NCBI RefSeq assembly: GCF_030519355.1
Contig: NZ_JAUMKC010000001.1
Coordinates: forward strand, 248,001-312,000
Source of the DNA: Mucilaginibacter sp. L3T2-6
Lineage (GTDB): Bacteria > Bacteroidota > Bacteroidia > Sphingobacteriales > Sphingobacteriaceae
Reading direction: 5' to 3'
DNA: 64,000 bases
A program made the translations under genes and the position numbers. Below the pieces are notes generated by a model. The model had not been told where the DNA came from and did no database searches. It saw only the letters and a program-made list of their open reading frames with translations. Of the stretch, positions 16,947 through 26,477 are shown one piece after another. Position 1 is the first letter of the stretch. The number at the start of each line of letters is the position of its first letter.

Positions 16947-19673
16947 ATGAGAAAATTATCTTTACTTTTTATTGCACTGCACCTGGCTGCCTTAAGTTTT
17001 GGGCAGATTAAAGTGCTAAAACTGTTAACCGAAAATAAACCTAATCCGATTTGCGTGGATGCACTTAATCCACGATTTAGCTGGCAATTGGGTGCCGACG
17101 GCCGGAGAGGTGTGATGCAAACCGCTTATGAGCTAAGGGTATATGACTTAGGAGGTAAGCACGAAGTTTGGAAAACCGGTAAGGTAATGTCTGACCAATC
17201 AATGTACATTACTTATGCAGGCGAGCCTTTAAAATCAGGGCATAAATATAGCTGGCAGGTGCGCGTTTGGGATAATACGGGCAAAGCATCTGCCTGGAGT
17301 GAGTCAGCAAGCTGGCAGATGGCCCTGCTCTCGCCTGCCGACTGGAAGGCTCAATGGATAACACCGGGATATAAAGAAGATTCGGTTAACAGGCCGAGTC
17401 CATTATTCCGCAAAACTTTTAGCCTCGCAAAAAAAGTACAGTCGGCCACGGCGTATATTACTTCACACGGCTTATACCAGGCTGAAATAAACGGACACCG
17501 TGTAGGCGACGCTTACCTTACTCCCGGTTGGACCAGTTACAACAAGCGACTGCAATACCAGGCTTATGATGTTACCAATTTATTGCAGCAAGGCCAAAAT
17601 GCCATTGGTGCAATGCTGGGCAGCGGCTGGTATCGCGGGCATGTAGGCTTTGCCAATCGCTTGAACTTTTATGGAAAAGACATTGCCCTGTTGTTGCAGT
17701 TGGAAGTAACTTATACGGATGGCAGTACTGCCATAATAGTTTCTGATGATAGCTGGAAGTCTTCACCAGACGGGCCGGTACGGTATGCGGAAATATATAA
17801 CGGCGCTACTATCGACGATAGGATGCAGCAAAAAAACTGGGCGACCACTAATTTTGATGATAAGAGCTGGGCTGGTGTAACAGTGCAGAATTTTGATAAA
17901 GACGTTTTAGTTGCAACTTATAACGAGCCGGTAAGAAAACATGAGACATTTAAACCGGTGAAGATATTTAAGACACCTAAAGGTGAACAGGTTATTGATT
18001 TTGGACAAAACCTGGTTGGTTGGGTGCAATTAAAGGCAAAGGGTAAATCAGGCGATACGATTAAGGTTTCGCATGCTGAAGTGATAGATAAGTTTGGGAA
18101 TTTTTATACCGAGAATTTACGTTCAGCGCGTTCGCAGGATGTTTACATACTGAAAGGCGGCGAACAGGAAACCTTTGAGCCGCAATTTACCTGGCAGGGG
18201 TTCAGGTTTATAAAGGTTGAGGGTTATCCTGGCGCCATTAATCCAGACGACTTTACGGCAATCGCCCTGTATTCGGACATGACGCCGACAGGCACCTTTT
18301 CCTGCTCTAACCCAATGCTCAACCAACTGCAGCATAATATCCAGTGGGGCCAAAAAGGAAATTTTCTGGATGTGCCCACCGACTGCCCGCAACGTGATGA
18401 GCGTTTAGGCTGGACCGGCGATGCACAGGTGTTTTCGCGCACGGCCTCCTATAACATGAATGTGCACAGCTTTTTTACCAAATGGCTGAAAGATGTGGCT
18501 GCGGATCAATACCTGAGCGGCAGCGTACCCTTTGTTATTCCGGATGTATTGGGCAGCGCTAAAAGTGAATCGGGCGCCAGCACCGGCTGGGCAGATGTCT
18601 CGACTATCATTCCATGGAATATGTACCTGGCCTATGGCGACAAGCAAATACTGGAAAACCAATACCCGAGCATGAAAGCCTGGGTAAAATACATGCAGGA
18701 TCATGCCAGAAACGACCTTTGGAACACCGGCTTCCATTTCGGCGATTGGCTGTTTTACAGCGTGAATGACGATAATGATGGCATGTCGGCTATCACCAGT
18801 AAATATTTGATAGCTCAGTGTTTTTGGGCACATTCCACCCAATTGATGATAGATGCGGCCAGGGTGCTCGGCAAAAAGGAAGATGAAGCAGCTTACACAG
18901 AATCACTTGCCCGGATAAAAAAAGGATTTTTAAATGAATACGTTACGCCAAATGGCTTGATTTCATCGGATACACAAACTGCTTATGTATTGGCATTGGA
19001 ATTCGATATGCTTCCGGAAAACCTGAGGGCGCAGGCAGCAAACAGGCTGGCTGCAAATATCCAGCGATATGGCAATCACCTTACCACCGGATTTTTGGGC
19101 ACGCCGTATCTTTGCCATGTGCTGAGCCGGTTTGGCCATGCTGACGTTGCTTATCGCTTGCTGTTGCAGCAAACCTATCCATCATGGCTATACCCGGTTA
19201 AAATGGGCGCCACCACCATTTGGGAAAGATGGGACGGCATACGTACCGACGGTACTTTTGAAACCCCGACCATGAACTCTTATAATCACTACGCATACGG
19301 GGCCATTGGCGACTGGATGTACCGTGTGATTGCAGGTATCGATACAAAGCAGGATGCGCCCGGCTACAAAGGCATAACCATTAAACCAACCATTGGCGGA
19401 AACCTGACCAATGTAGCTGCCGATTATCAAACCGGTTACGGCAAAGTAAGCTCGCATTGGACAGTGGATGGTACTACCTTAAAGATGGATGTGGAAATCC
19501 CTGCAAACACTACGGCAACGGTTTATATCCCTGGTACAAACAGCAATGGGATGACCGAGGGGGGTAAAGCCTTGGCAACAGTACCGGGTATAATGACAGG
19601 AGAGGCTAAAGATGGCTATGTGCCGGTAAATGTGGGTTCGGGAGTGTATCATTTCAGCGCGGCCAAGCCATAA
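16947..19673 (+). CDS. Alpha-L-rhamnosidase, GH78 family
   Basis: Secreted or periplasmic glycosidase, 908 residues, releasing terminal L-rhamnose from pectin-type or glycoside substrates. The ATG at 16947 is followed by a signal peptide (MRKLSLLFIALHLAALSFG). The order fits GH78: fibronectin-like N-domain (NPICVDALNPRFSWQ), the Bac_rhamnosid_N domain (AYITSHGLYQAEINGHRVGD), a concanavalin-like domain, the six-hairpin catalytic domain with the DCPQRDERLGWTGDAQVF block at about 478-495 that carries catalytic acidic residues, and a C-terminal beta domain. It leads a cluster with RhaT and the rhamnulose-phosphate aldolase fusion, which supports the substrate call. Confidence 0.95.
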   Translation: MRKLSLLFIALHLAALSFGQIKVLKLLTENKPNPICVDALNPRFSWQLGADGRRGVMQTAYELRVYDLGGKHEVWKTGKVMSDQSMYITYAGEPLKSGHKYSWQVRVWDNTGKASAWSESASWQMALLSPADWKAQWITPGYKEDSVNRPSPLFRKTFSLAKKVQSATAYITSHGLYQAEINGHRVGDAYLTPGWTSYNKRLQYQAYDVTNLLQQGQNAIGAMLGSGWYRGHVGFANRLNFYGKDIALLLQLEVTYTDGSTAIIVSDDSWKSSPDGPVRYAEIYNGATIDDRMQQKNWATTNFDDKSWAGVTVQNFDKDVLVATYNEPVRKHETFKPVKIFKTPKGEQVIDFGQNLVGWVQLKAKGKSGDTIKVSHAEVIDKFGNFYTENLRSARSQDVYILKGGEQETFEPQFTWQGFRFIKVEGYPGAINPDDFTAIALYSDMTPTGTFSCSNPMLNQLQHNIQWGQKGNFLDVPTDCPQRDERLGWTGDAQVFSRTASYNMNVHSFFTKWLKDVAADQYLSGSVPFVIPDVLGSAKSESGASTGWADVSTIIPWNMYLAYGDKQILENQYPSMKAWVKYMQDHARNDLWNTGFHFGDWLFYSVNDDNDGMSAITSKYLIAQCFWAHSTQLMIDAARVLGKKEDEAAYTESLARIKKGFLNEYVTPNGLISSDTQTAYVLALEFDMLPENLRAQAANRLAANIQRYGNHLTTGFLGTPYLCHVLSRFGHADVAYRLLLQQTYPSWLYPVKMGATTIWERWDGIRTDGTFETPTMNSYNHYAYGAIGDWMYRVIAGIDTKQDAPGYKGITIKPTIGGNLTNVAADYQTGYGKVSSHWTVDGTTLKMDVEIPANTTATVYIPGTNSNGMTEGGKALATVPGIMTGEAKDGYVPVNVGSGVYHFSAAKP

Positions 19674-19782
19674 AGGATCGTTGTAGAAACACCATACATC
19701 GCGTCTGTACTAGAGGAATAGAAAACAAAGTTCAAGGGGTATGCAATACGCCCTTACGATAAAAACACTAACTGACCAAACC

Positions 19783-20862
19783 ATGGGCATTATCCTAGGC
19801 GTATTTTTCCACTTCATCGGAGGCTTTGCTTCCGGTAGTTTTTATATCCCCTACAAAAAAGTAAAGGGATGGGCATGGGAGAGTATGTGGATTGTCGGCG
19901 GTCTATTTTCATGGCTGATCGTTCCGCCGCTGGCTGCTTATTTAACCATCCCTGATTTCGCCGGCATTATCAGGCAAACCAGTGCAGACGTGCTGGGTTG
20001 GACTTACCTGATGGGTGTTTTGTGGGGTATAGGGGGATTAACTTATGGGTTAGGTGTAAGATACCTGGGTGTCTCGCTGGGTAGCACCATCATCCTGGGT
20101 TTATGTGCGGTATTTGGCTCGCTGGTGCCATCGGTCTATTATTACCTATTTCCGAAAAACGGTAAAGACACCATTGTAACGCTGGCCACGTCGCACTGGG
20201 GGCAGATGGTTTTGCTCGGTATAGCCGTATGCGTTATCGGTATTATCATCTGCGGTAAAGCAGGAACATTGAAGGAAAATGATTTGGCTAAAAATTCAGC
20301 GGCTAAAGCCGAAAATAAAGACTACCGTTTCGGGCTGGGTATTTTTGTAGCGATAGTTTCGGGTATCCTGAGCGCGTGCTTCAATTTTGGTCTCGAGGCC
20401 GGAAAATCAATGGCCGATGTGGCGAATTCTGCGTATTTAGCTTCGCATCCCGGTACAACTTCATTCCTCTACCGAAATAACGTAGTGTATATTATTGTGC
20501 TATGGGGCGGACTGACCACCAACTTTATCTGGTGCATGGTACTGAACGCCCGCAACAAAACTTTTGGCGATTACACCAATACTAAAATGCCTTTGCTAAG
20601 AAACTACCTGTTTGCGGCATTGGCCGGCACAACCTGGTTTTTGCAATTCTTTTTTTATGGCATGGGGGAGAGTAGGTTGGGCAATGGCGCCAGTTCATGG
20701 ATCTTGCACATGGCGTTTATCATCCTTGTGGCCAATATATGGGGTTTGGTACTGAAAGAATGGAAAGGTGTGAGCAAAAAAGCGTTCACTACAGTTGTAG
20801 CCGGTATAGCGGTGATTATATTATCTGTGCTGATAGTGGGTTATGGCAATGCCATAAAGTAG
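19783..20862 (+). CDS. rhaT: L-rhamnose/proton symporter RhaT
   Basis: Inner-membrane sugar importer, 359 residues from the ATG at 19783. An in-frame ATG at 19741 would add 14 polar residues and is less likely because MGIILGVFFHFIGGFASGSFY is the usual RhaT N-terminus. Ten hydrophobic spans are seen; family motifs include SGSFYIPYKKVKGWAWES near the start and GTTWFLQFFFYGMG towards the end. It sits between the rhamnosidase and the aldolase fusion, so it brings in the monosaccharide released outside. Confidence 0.95.
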   Translation: MGIILGVFFHFIGGFASGSFYIPYKKVKGWAWESMWIVGGLFSWLIVPPLAAYLTIPDFAGIIRQTSADVLGWTYLMGVLWGIGGLTYGLGVRYLGVSLGSTIILGLCAVFGSLVPSVYYYLFPKNGKDTIVTLATSHWGQMVLLGIAVCVIGIIICGKAGTLKENDLAKNSAAKAENKDYRFGLGIFVAIVSGILSACFNFGLEAGKSMADVANSAYLASHPGTTSFLYRNNVVYIIVLWGGLTTNFIWCMVLNARNKTFGDYTNTKMPLLRNYLFAALAGTTWFLQFFFYGMGESRLGNGASSWILHMAFIILVANIWGLVLKEWKGVSKKAFTTVVAGIAVIILSVLIVGYGNAIK

Positions 20863-20911
20863 AGGTTAGACCGGAGATTAGAAAAACTACAAGAATCAAG
20901 AGAAAAAAAAT

Positions 20912-23032
20912 ATGTCTGTGAAAGAAACAAATTTTAAGCATGTAAGCTATTTATGGGATGATGCAAAAGCGGCGGAGCTTGCAGGCGATGAAGTTGCGTT
21001 GCTGATTTACCGATCGAACCTATTGGGCGCCGATTTGAGGCTCACCAATTATGGTGGTGGCAATACTTCATGCAAAGTAACAGCAAAAGATCCGCTTACG
21101 GGCGAAGATACAGAAGTGATGTGGGTAAAAGGATCCGGCGGCGACCTGGGCACGTTAAAGAAAAGCGGCCTGGCCGCGCTATATGTTAACCGCCTTCGCA
21201 GTCTTACGAATGTTTACCGGGGTATTGAGCATGAAGATGAGATGGTGGAACTTTTCAATCATTGTATTTTCGATTTAAGTTCAAAAGCACCATCGATTGA
21301 TACGCCGCTGCACGGTTTTTTGCCTTTTAAACATATCGACCACCTGCACCCGGATGCAGCCATAGCTATTGCGGCAGCAAAGGATGGTAAGACAATTACG
21401 CAGGAGCTTTTTAACGGAAAAATAGGCTGGGTGGAATGGCAGCGTCCTGGTTTTGATTTGGGGTTAAAATTGAAACAATGCCTTGATGACAACCCCGGTA
21501 TCCGTGGAATTATGCTGGGCTCCCACGGATTGTTTACCTGGGGCGATACGGCTTACGAAAGCTACATAAACACCCTGGAAGTTATTGAGCAATGTGCCGG
21601 ATACCTGGAACAGAACTATAACAGAAAAGGCCCTGCTTTTGGCGGCAGTAAGATCAGCAGCCCGGCAGAAGCTACCCGAAAAAAACAGGCGATTGAAATT
21701 GCGCCCGTCTTGCGTGGTTTTTGTTCGGGGAACGTACGGATGGTTGGTCATTTTACGGACGATGCACGTGTGCTGGAATACATTAACTCGAACGATCTGG
21801 CACGGCTGGCGCCCATGGGTACCAGTTGCCCGGACCACTTTTTAAGGACGAAGATTAGTCCGCTTGTATTAGAATTAGGCGCTGAAGATGATCTGAGCGA
21901 CACTAAAGCGATAAAGGAAAAGCTTGCCCCCGCATTTGAGGCGTACCGTAAAATGTATGCCGAATATTATGAAAGCTGCAAGCACCCGAATAGCCCGGCC
22001 ATGCGCGATGCCAATCCTGTGGTTATTCTATACCCGGGCATTGGTATGTTCACGTTTGCAAAAGACAAGCAAACTGCCCGCGTTGCAGCCGAGTTTTATA
22101 TCAATGCCATCAATGTTTTGAAAGGCTCTGAGGCTATCTCGGAATATACCTCGCTGCCACGGCAGGAGGCATTCAATATTGAATATTGGTTGCTGGAAGA
22201 AGCAAAATTGCAGCGCATGCCGAAACCTAAACCACTTTCGGGTCGCATAGCTTTAATTACCGGCAGTGCAGGAGGGATTGGAAAGGCCATCGCCAAAAAG
22301 TTTGCCGATGAAGGTGCATGTGTAGTTATCAATGACAATGATGCAGGTCGCCTTGAGCACGCCAGCCAGGAATTTGCAAAGCAATATGGTAAAGATGTTT
22401 ATAACACTGCGCTGATGGACGTTACCGATAAGACGGCTATTGAAAAAGCTTATGATGCAGCGGTGCTCGCGTTTGCGGGTGTTGATTTGGTGGTTAATTG
22501 TGCCGGTTTGTCCATTTCTAAACCCATTGAAGATCATACTGAAAAAGATTGGGATTTATTGTATGATGTATTGGTGAAGGGACAATTTATGGTTACCCAG
22601 GCCGGTGTAGGCATTATGCGCAAGCAAGATACCGGCGGCGATGTGCTGAATATAGTCAGTAAAAATGCGCTAGTATCCGGCCCAAACAATGCGGGTTATG
22701 GCTCTGCAAAGGCGGCTCAATTACATTTAAGCAGGCTTAACGCTGCAGAACTGGGCAAAGATAAAATACGTGTAAATGTGGTAAACCCCGATGCGGTAAT
22801 TGCCGACAGCAAAATTTGGGAAGGCGACTGGGCGGCGGGTCGCGCAAAGGCCTATGGCGTAACTGTTGAAGAATTACCGGCCTATTATGCCAAAAGGACT
22901 TTACTTAATGAAATTATCCTGCCCGAGGATATTGCCAATGCCTGTTTTGTTTTTGTTGGCGGCTTGCTCGATAAATCGACCGGAAATGTACTGAATGTGG
23001 ATGGGGGCGTTGCTATGGCTTTTGTAAGATAG
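20912..23032 (+). CDS. Bifunctional rhamnulose-1-phosphate aldolase / lactaldehyde dehydrogenase (RhaEW type)
   Basis: Cytoplasmic fusion enzyme, 706 residues. The first part (about 1-420) is a class II aldolase/adducin domain, with LTNYGGGNTSCK early on and zinc-ligand-type histidines in HIDHLHPDA and GSHGLF. The last part (about 440-706) is a short-chain dehydrogenase with the nucleotide motif ALITGSAGGIGKAIA, VNCAGLS, a catalytic SKNALVSGPNNAGYGSAKAA block and the final NVLNVDGGVA. The aldolase cleaves L-rhamnulose-1-phosphate to dihydroxyacetone phosphate and L-lactaldehyde; the SDR part is thought to oxidise the lactaldehyde. It ends the visible rhamnose cluster. No isomerase or kinase is present nearby. 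Confidence 0.93.
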   Translation: MSVKETNFKHVSYLWDDAKAAELAGDEVALLIYRSNLLGADLRLTNYGGGNTSCKVTAKDPLTGEDTEVMWVKGSGGDLGTLKKSGLAALYVNRLRSLTNVYRGIEHEDEMVELFNHCIFDLSSKAPSIDTPLHGFLPFKHIDHLHPDAAIAIAAAKDGKTITQELFNGKIGWVEWQRPGFDLGLKLKQCLDDNPGIRGIMLGSHGLFTWGDTAYESYINTLEVIEQCAGYLEQNYNRKGPAFGGSKISSPAEATRKKQAIEIAPVLRGFCSGNVRMVGHFTDDARVLEYINSNDLARLAPMGTSCPDHFLRTKISPLVLELGAEDDLSDTKAIKEKLAPAFEAYRKMYAEYYESCKHPNSPAMRDANPVVILYPGIGMFTFAKDKQTARVAAEFYINAINVLKGSEAISEYTSLPRQEAFNIEYWLLEEAKLQRMPKPKPLSGRIALITGSAGGIGKAIAKKFADEGACVVINDNDAGRLEHASQEFAKQYGKDVYNTALMDVTDKTAIEKAYDAAVLAFAGVDLVVNCAGLSISKPIEDHTEKDWDLLYDVLVKGQFMVTQAGVGIMRKQDTGGDVLNIVSKNALVSGPNNAGYGSAKAAQLHLSRLNAAELGKDKIRVNVVNPDAVIADSKIWEGDWAAGRAKAYGVTVEELPAYYAKRTLLNEIILPEDIANACFVFVGGLLDKSTGNVLNVDGGVAMAFVR

Positions 23033-23038
23033 ATTTTT

Positions 23039-23119
23039 AACCGCAGAGATACAGAGAACGCTGAGAATGATTGTTTTTCTCTCAGGGGGCTCTGTAATTT
23101 CTTAGTGCCGCGTGGTTTA
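23039..23119. repeat. Intergenic repeat of the 'CCGCAGAGATACAGAGAACGC' class
   Basis: The sequence begins aaccgcagagatacagagaa and ends cttagtgccgcgtggttta, so its two ends are loosely inverted (AACCGCAGAG against AACCACGCGG). Such elements, with words like CAGAGA-ACGCTGAGA, are familiar in intergenic spaces of many bacteria. It follows the aldolase stop by 7 bases. Confidence 0.6.
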
Positions 23120-23198
23120 AAAATTAGTACGTAAACCCAGGTAAGACAATGTCGGGTTAATTATTTATTTTTAGTCGCCCCGCCCTGTCTTATAAACT

Positions 23199-25421
23199 AT
23201 GGTTAAACGTTTACTTTTCTTAATATTTATCGTGGCTTCATCGCACCTGTTTGCGCAGGATGCTGACTTTTTTAATCCTGACACCAATCGCAGGAAAATA
23301 GAAGCTGTAAAAATTGAAACTACTCTCAATATTGACGGAAAACTGGATGAAGCGGAATGGACATTGGCGCCGATATCGCCGCCATTTATACAAATTGAGC
23401 CTTACCAGGGAAAGGCGCCAGTAGTTGAGACAGTGGTTAAGGTGCTGTATAACAAGAAGTTTCTTTACTTCGGTATCATTTCCAAAGATCCGCTGGGAAA
23501 GAAGGCAATTCGCGCAACAGATTTTATCCGTGACTTTGACTTTACCAAGCACGACCTGGTAAACTTAAGTTTTGATGCCTTTAATGATAAGCGCAACGCT
23601 ATGGTTTTTGCAACCAATGCTTATGGTGTTCAGCGTGATTTGCTCGCTTTCGATGATCTTTATTTTGATATCGACTGGAATGGGTTATGGGAGGTGCGCA
23701 CTACACGGACGGATACAGGCTGGGTGGCCGAAATTGCTATTCCCTGGAAAACACTGCGGTACCCAAAACGAGCGGATTCCATCCAAACCTGGGGACTAAA
23801 TATATACCGTAACCGCAGATTGACCAATGAGATCAGCGCTTTTTCGCCATTCCCGCGAGTGTTCAGCTCGACGCACATGAACTATGCCGGCGAGCTCACC
23901 AACCTGCAGCCACCGCCGCCTACTACCAATATCAGGGTGCAGCCTTATATATTGACCTCTTATGATCATTACAGTAATTTCGGCGCAGATGTGAAGCCAT
24001 CGAGTACGCATTTTAAGCCTGGCGGCGATTTAAAATGGGCTATCAACTCCAATTCCATCCTCGACCTTACGGCGCATACAGATTTTGCCCAGGCAGATGC
24101 CGACCTGCAGGTGAATAATATTACGCGTTTCTCGGTATTTTTTCCCGAGAAACGGCAATTTTTTCTGGAGAATGCATCGTTGTTTGGAGTGGGAGTTAGT
24201 CAGTTTACCGATGGCTCCGGCGGGGCAATGCGATACCAACCTTTTTCCAGCCGCAACATTGGCCTGGACGATAAGGGGAACCCTATCCCTATAGTTGGCG
24301 GTGGGCGCTTTGTTTACCGGTCGTCTGACTTAAATTATGGAGCAATTGTAATGCGGCAGGCAAGCGATAACGACTTGCCCGGCACGAATTTTTTCGTTGG
24401 CAGAGTTTCTGAAAACTTTGGCAGCCAGAACCGCATCGGTGCTTTAGTGAGTGTTAAGAACCAGCCGGGAGCTTCGAATATTGAAAGTACCGTTGATGGA
24501 TTTTTCAGGCTGGGGCAGTCGCAATCGGTTAATGCTATTCTTACACAATCTACAACTACCAATAGTGGTAAAAAGGGTTTTGGCGGCATCATGCAGTACA
24601 TTAACTCAACCAACCAATATAAAATCTGGTGGACAGAATCGGTCATTACCAAAGACTTCGATCCTCAACTGGGTTTTGTATCACGCAAGGATGTTATCGG
24701 AACGACGCCTGGTATGAACTATTACTACCGCGGCCAGTTGCTGCCGTTTAAGAGTTTTATCCGGGCGTTTGAGCCGGGGATATTGCCGGAGTTATATTAT
24801 ACAGCCTCTACCGGTAAATTTGCCGAAATGAGCCTGGCGTTTTATCCAATTTGGTTCAACCTGCAAAGCGGGGCTTATTTAGGCTACGGCTTTACACCCA
24901 CCAAACAGCATTTAACAGAAGTTTTTAATCCGCTTGACATCAATATTGCCCCGGGCGACTACAATTACACTTTGCATAACATCATGCTGAGTACCGACCC
25001 TTCGAAAATTTTAAACCTGATGCTGGATTGGAAAACGGGAAGCTATTTTAATGGGCACCTGACATCCGCCGACTGGAAATTGCAATTTGCACCGATACCT
25101 TATATTTCGTTGATGGGTGAGTTTAACCATAACCGTTTTAAAGGCGTAGGCGAACAAAAAGTAACCGAGTCGGTAAACCTTTATATTTTACAGGGTCGAT
25201 TTGCTTTAAACCCGCGTTTACAGTTGACTGGCATTTACCAAAAAAACTCACTAAACAATGATGACAATTATAATATAAGGCTATCGTGGGAGTTTCTGCC
25301 TTTGTCTTATGTTTACCTGATATACAACCGCGGTGTGGCCGGTGTGGCAGATAACCTGGTTTTGCATCCGCAAACTGAAGACCATGTGATAGCTAAGATC
25401 AGTTACCTGCAGCAATTTTAA
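23199..25421 (+). CDS. DUF5916 / CBM9-like outer-membrane protein
   Basis: Exported protein of 740 residues with a signal peptide (MVKRLLFLIFIVASSHLFA-QD). The N-terminal 200 residues look like a family 9 carbohydrate-binding fold (LNIDGKLDEAEWTLAPI, TGWVAEIAIPWKTLRYP). The rest matches the DUF5916 pattern of Bacteroidota (ITRFSVFFPEKRQFFLENAS, GAIVMRQASDN) and reads as beta-barrel strands. Function is unknown. It is near, but separated by a repeat from, the rhamnose cluster, so co-function is not implied. Confidence 0.85.
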   Translation: MVKRLLFLIFIVASSHLFAQDADFFNPDTNRRKIEAVKIETTLNIDGKLDEAEWTLAPISPPFIQIEPYQGKAPVVETVVKVLYNKKFLYFGIISKDPLGKKAIRATDFIRDFDFTKHDLVNLSFDAFNDKRNAMVFATNAYGVQRDLLAFDDLYFDIDWNGLWEVRTTRTDTGWVAEIAIPWKTLRYPKRADSIQTWGLNIYRNRRLTNEISAFSPFPRVFSSTHMNYAGELTNLQPPPPTTNIRVQPYILTSYDHYSNFGADVKPSSTHFKPGGDLKWAINSNSILDLTAHTDFAQADADLQVNNITRFSVFFPEKRQFFLENASLFGVGVSQFTDGSGGAMRYQPFSSRNIGLDDKGNPIPIVGGGRFVYRSSDLNYGAIVMRQASDNDLPGTNFFVGRVSENFGSQNRIGALVSVKNQPGASNIESTVDGFFRLGQSQSVNAILTQSTTTNSGKKGFGGIMQYINSTNQYKIWWTESVITKDFDPQLGFVSRKDVIGTTPGMNYYYRGQLLPFKSFIRAFEPGILPELYYTASTGKFAEMSLAFYPIWFNLQSGAYLGYGFTPTKQHLTEVFNPLDINIAPGDYNYTLHNIMLSTDPSKILNLMLDWKTGSYFNGHLTSADWKLQFAPIPYISLMGEFNHNRFKGVGEQKVTESVNLYILQGRFALNPRLQLTGIYQKNSLNNDDNYNIRLSWEFLPLSYVYLIYNRGVAGVADNLVLHPQTEDHVIAKISYLQQF

Positions 25422-25496
25422 GCTGGCATAATTTGACATGAAAATTGCCGTTTCGAAGCGTGGTGACGTGATAGATTTGGAGCTTTATAAATTGCC

Positions 25497-26180
25497 ATGG
25501 AACACCCGCTCGATAATCCAGCCTGGAACGCATTGGAAACCGGAAATACCCGGTTTGCCGTTGGCGAGGGAGATATAAAATACTTTCATCCAGAGGTATC
25601 GCCATTCGCCGCTTTAAAAGAAAATACTACTGAAAATCTTAAAAAGCTATATGAAATTGCGCCTGCGTCATCGGTTTTTGGCGTAGTTACTCCCGTTGAG
25701 TTAACTATACCTGAATCGTGGGAATTGATCACCTGTCTCGACTGCCTGCAAATGGTTTGCGAAACGCCAGCCCGCCAGGTGAATCTTAAGAACGAACTTG
25801 TAATCTTAACCGAAGAACACGTCCCTGCCATGCTGGAGCTCACCGGGCTTACAAATCCCGGTCCGTTTGCTAAAAGAACCATAGCGTACGGACATTACAG
25901 GGGAATATTCGATGGTGAGCAATTGGTAGCGATGTGCGGTCAGCGTATGAATCCAAAACCTTACGCCGAAGTGAGCGCCGTTTGCACTCATCCCGATCAT
26001 GTGGGTAAAGGCTATGCCGCACAATTAATATTGTACCAGGTAGATCGTATAAAAGCGGCCGGCGAAATTCCTTTCCTGCATGTGCTGGCCACTAATGAAA
26101 GAGCCGTGAAGTTGTATGAATCGCTTGGGTTTAAAACCAGGAGCAGGATGTTGTTTTATGTGGTTAAAAAAGGAGTGTGA
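25497..26180 (+). CDS. GNAT-family N-acetyltransferase (FR47-like)
   Basis: Cytoplasmic acetyltransferase of 227 residues. An in-frame stop 9 bases upstream fixes the start region to the ATG at 25497. The first half (HPLDNPAWNALETGN, HPEVSPFAAL) is the usual leader of this subfamily. The second half has the acetyl-CoA site: SAVCTHPDHVGKGYAAQLI (motif A), HVLATNERAVKLYESLGF (motif B). The substrate is unknown. Confidence 0.9.
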   Translation: MEHPLDNPAWNALETGNTRFAVGEGDIKYFHPEVSPFAALKENTTENLKKLYEIAPASSVFGVVTPVELTIPESWELITCLDCLQMVCETPARQVNLKNELVILTEEHVPAMLELTGLTNPGPFAKRTIAYGHYRGIFDGEQLVAMCGQRMNPKPYAEVSAVCTHPDHVGKGYAAQLILYQVDRIKAAGEIPFLHVLATNERAVKLYESLGFKTRSRMLFYVVKKGV

Positions 26181-26243
26181 TCAGATATAATTCGTCGCTA
26201 ACCAAAAGTACAATTATCGCTATTGCCATAGCAGATGTTATTA

Positions 26244-26386
26244 ACGCTCCGTTAGGAGCAAAATATCGGCAGAAATATAATCAACCAAATATGCGCTCCG
26301 CAGGTGCGTAATCCGCATGCAATGTTACGCACCTGCGGAGCGCGAAACCGTTTTCCTTGTTTCTACAGATATCTGCCCCGGGGACA
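26244..26386. repeat. Nested palindromic intergenic element
   Basis: A perfect 19-bp stem (gcgctccgcaggtgcgtaa, 26293-26311, with its complement at 26325-26343) and a 13-base loop lie within looser outer arms: ggagcaaaatatcggcagaa on the left and, inverted, ggggcagatatctgtagaa on the right. The words 'gctccgttaggagc' and 'cgctccgcaggtgcg' are typical of a family scattered through Sphingobacteriaceae genomes. Confidence 0.75.
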
Positions 26387-26450
26387 TTGTGAGTTTAATC
26401 GTATCGCTTATAAATAATCAAATTTATCTGTATACAATTGGCGAATAATA

Positions 26451-26458
26451 TAACTTTG
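26451..26458 (+). promoter_or_regulatory. Candidate -7 element of methyltransferase-GT operon
   Basis: taactttg fits TAnnTTTG exactly and is 19 bases before the ATG at 26478. No convincing -33 box at the proper spacing. Confidence 0.4.
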
Positions 26459-26477
26459 AAATTCAATCAAAAAGCCA

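Larger units (their letters stand above)
26181..26477. other. Intergenic region with nested palindromic repeat
   Basis: About 297 bases with no gene. It is dominated by the repeat element at 26244-26386. A -7-like taactttg at 26451-26458 precedes the methyltransferase gene by 19 bases. Confidence 0.6.

Noticed and set aside
25438..25580. Alternative 46-codon frame beginning MKIAVSKRGDVIDLEL
   Set aside because: It overlaps the GNAT gene out of frame. The GNAT frame holds the conserved leader HPLDNPAWNALETGN, so the short frame is most likely chance.
26293..26343. Invertible promoter flanked by inverted repeats
   Set aside because: The loop is only 13 bases and contains no promoter-like sequence, and there is no recombinase gene in the window.
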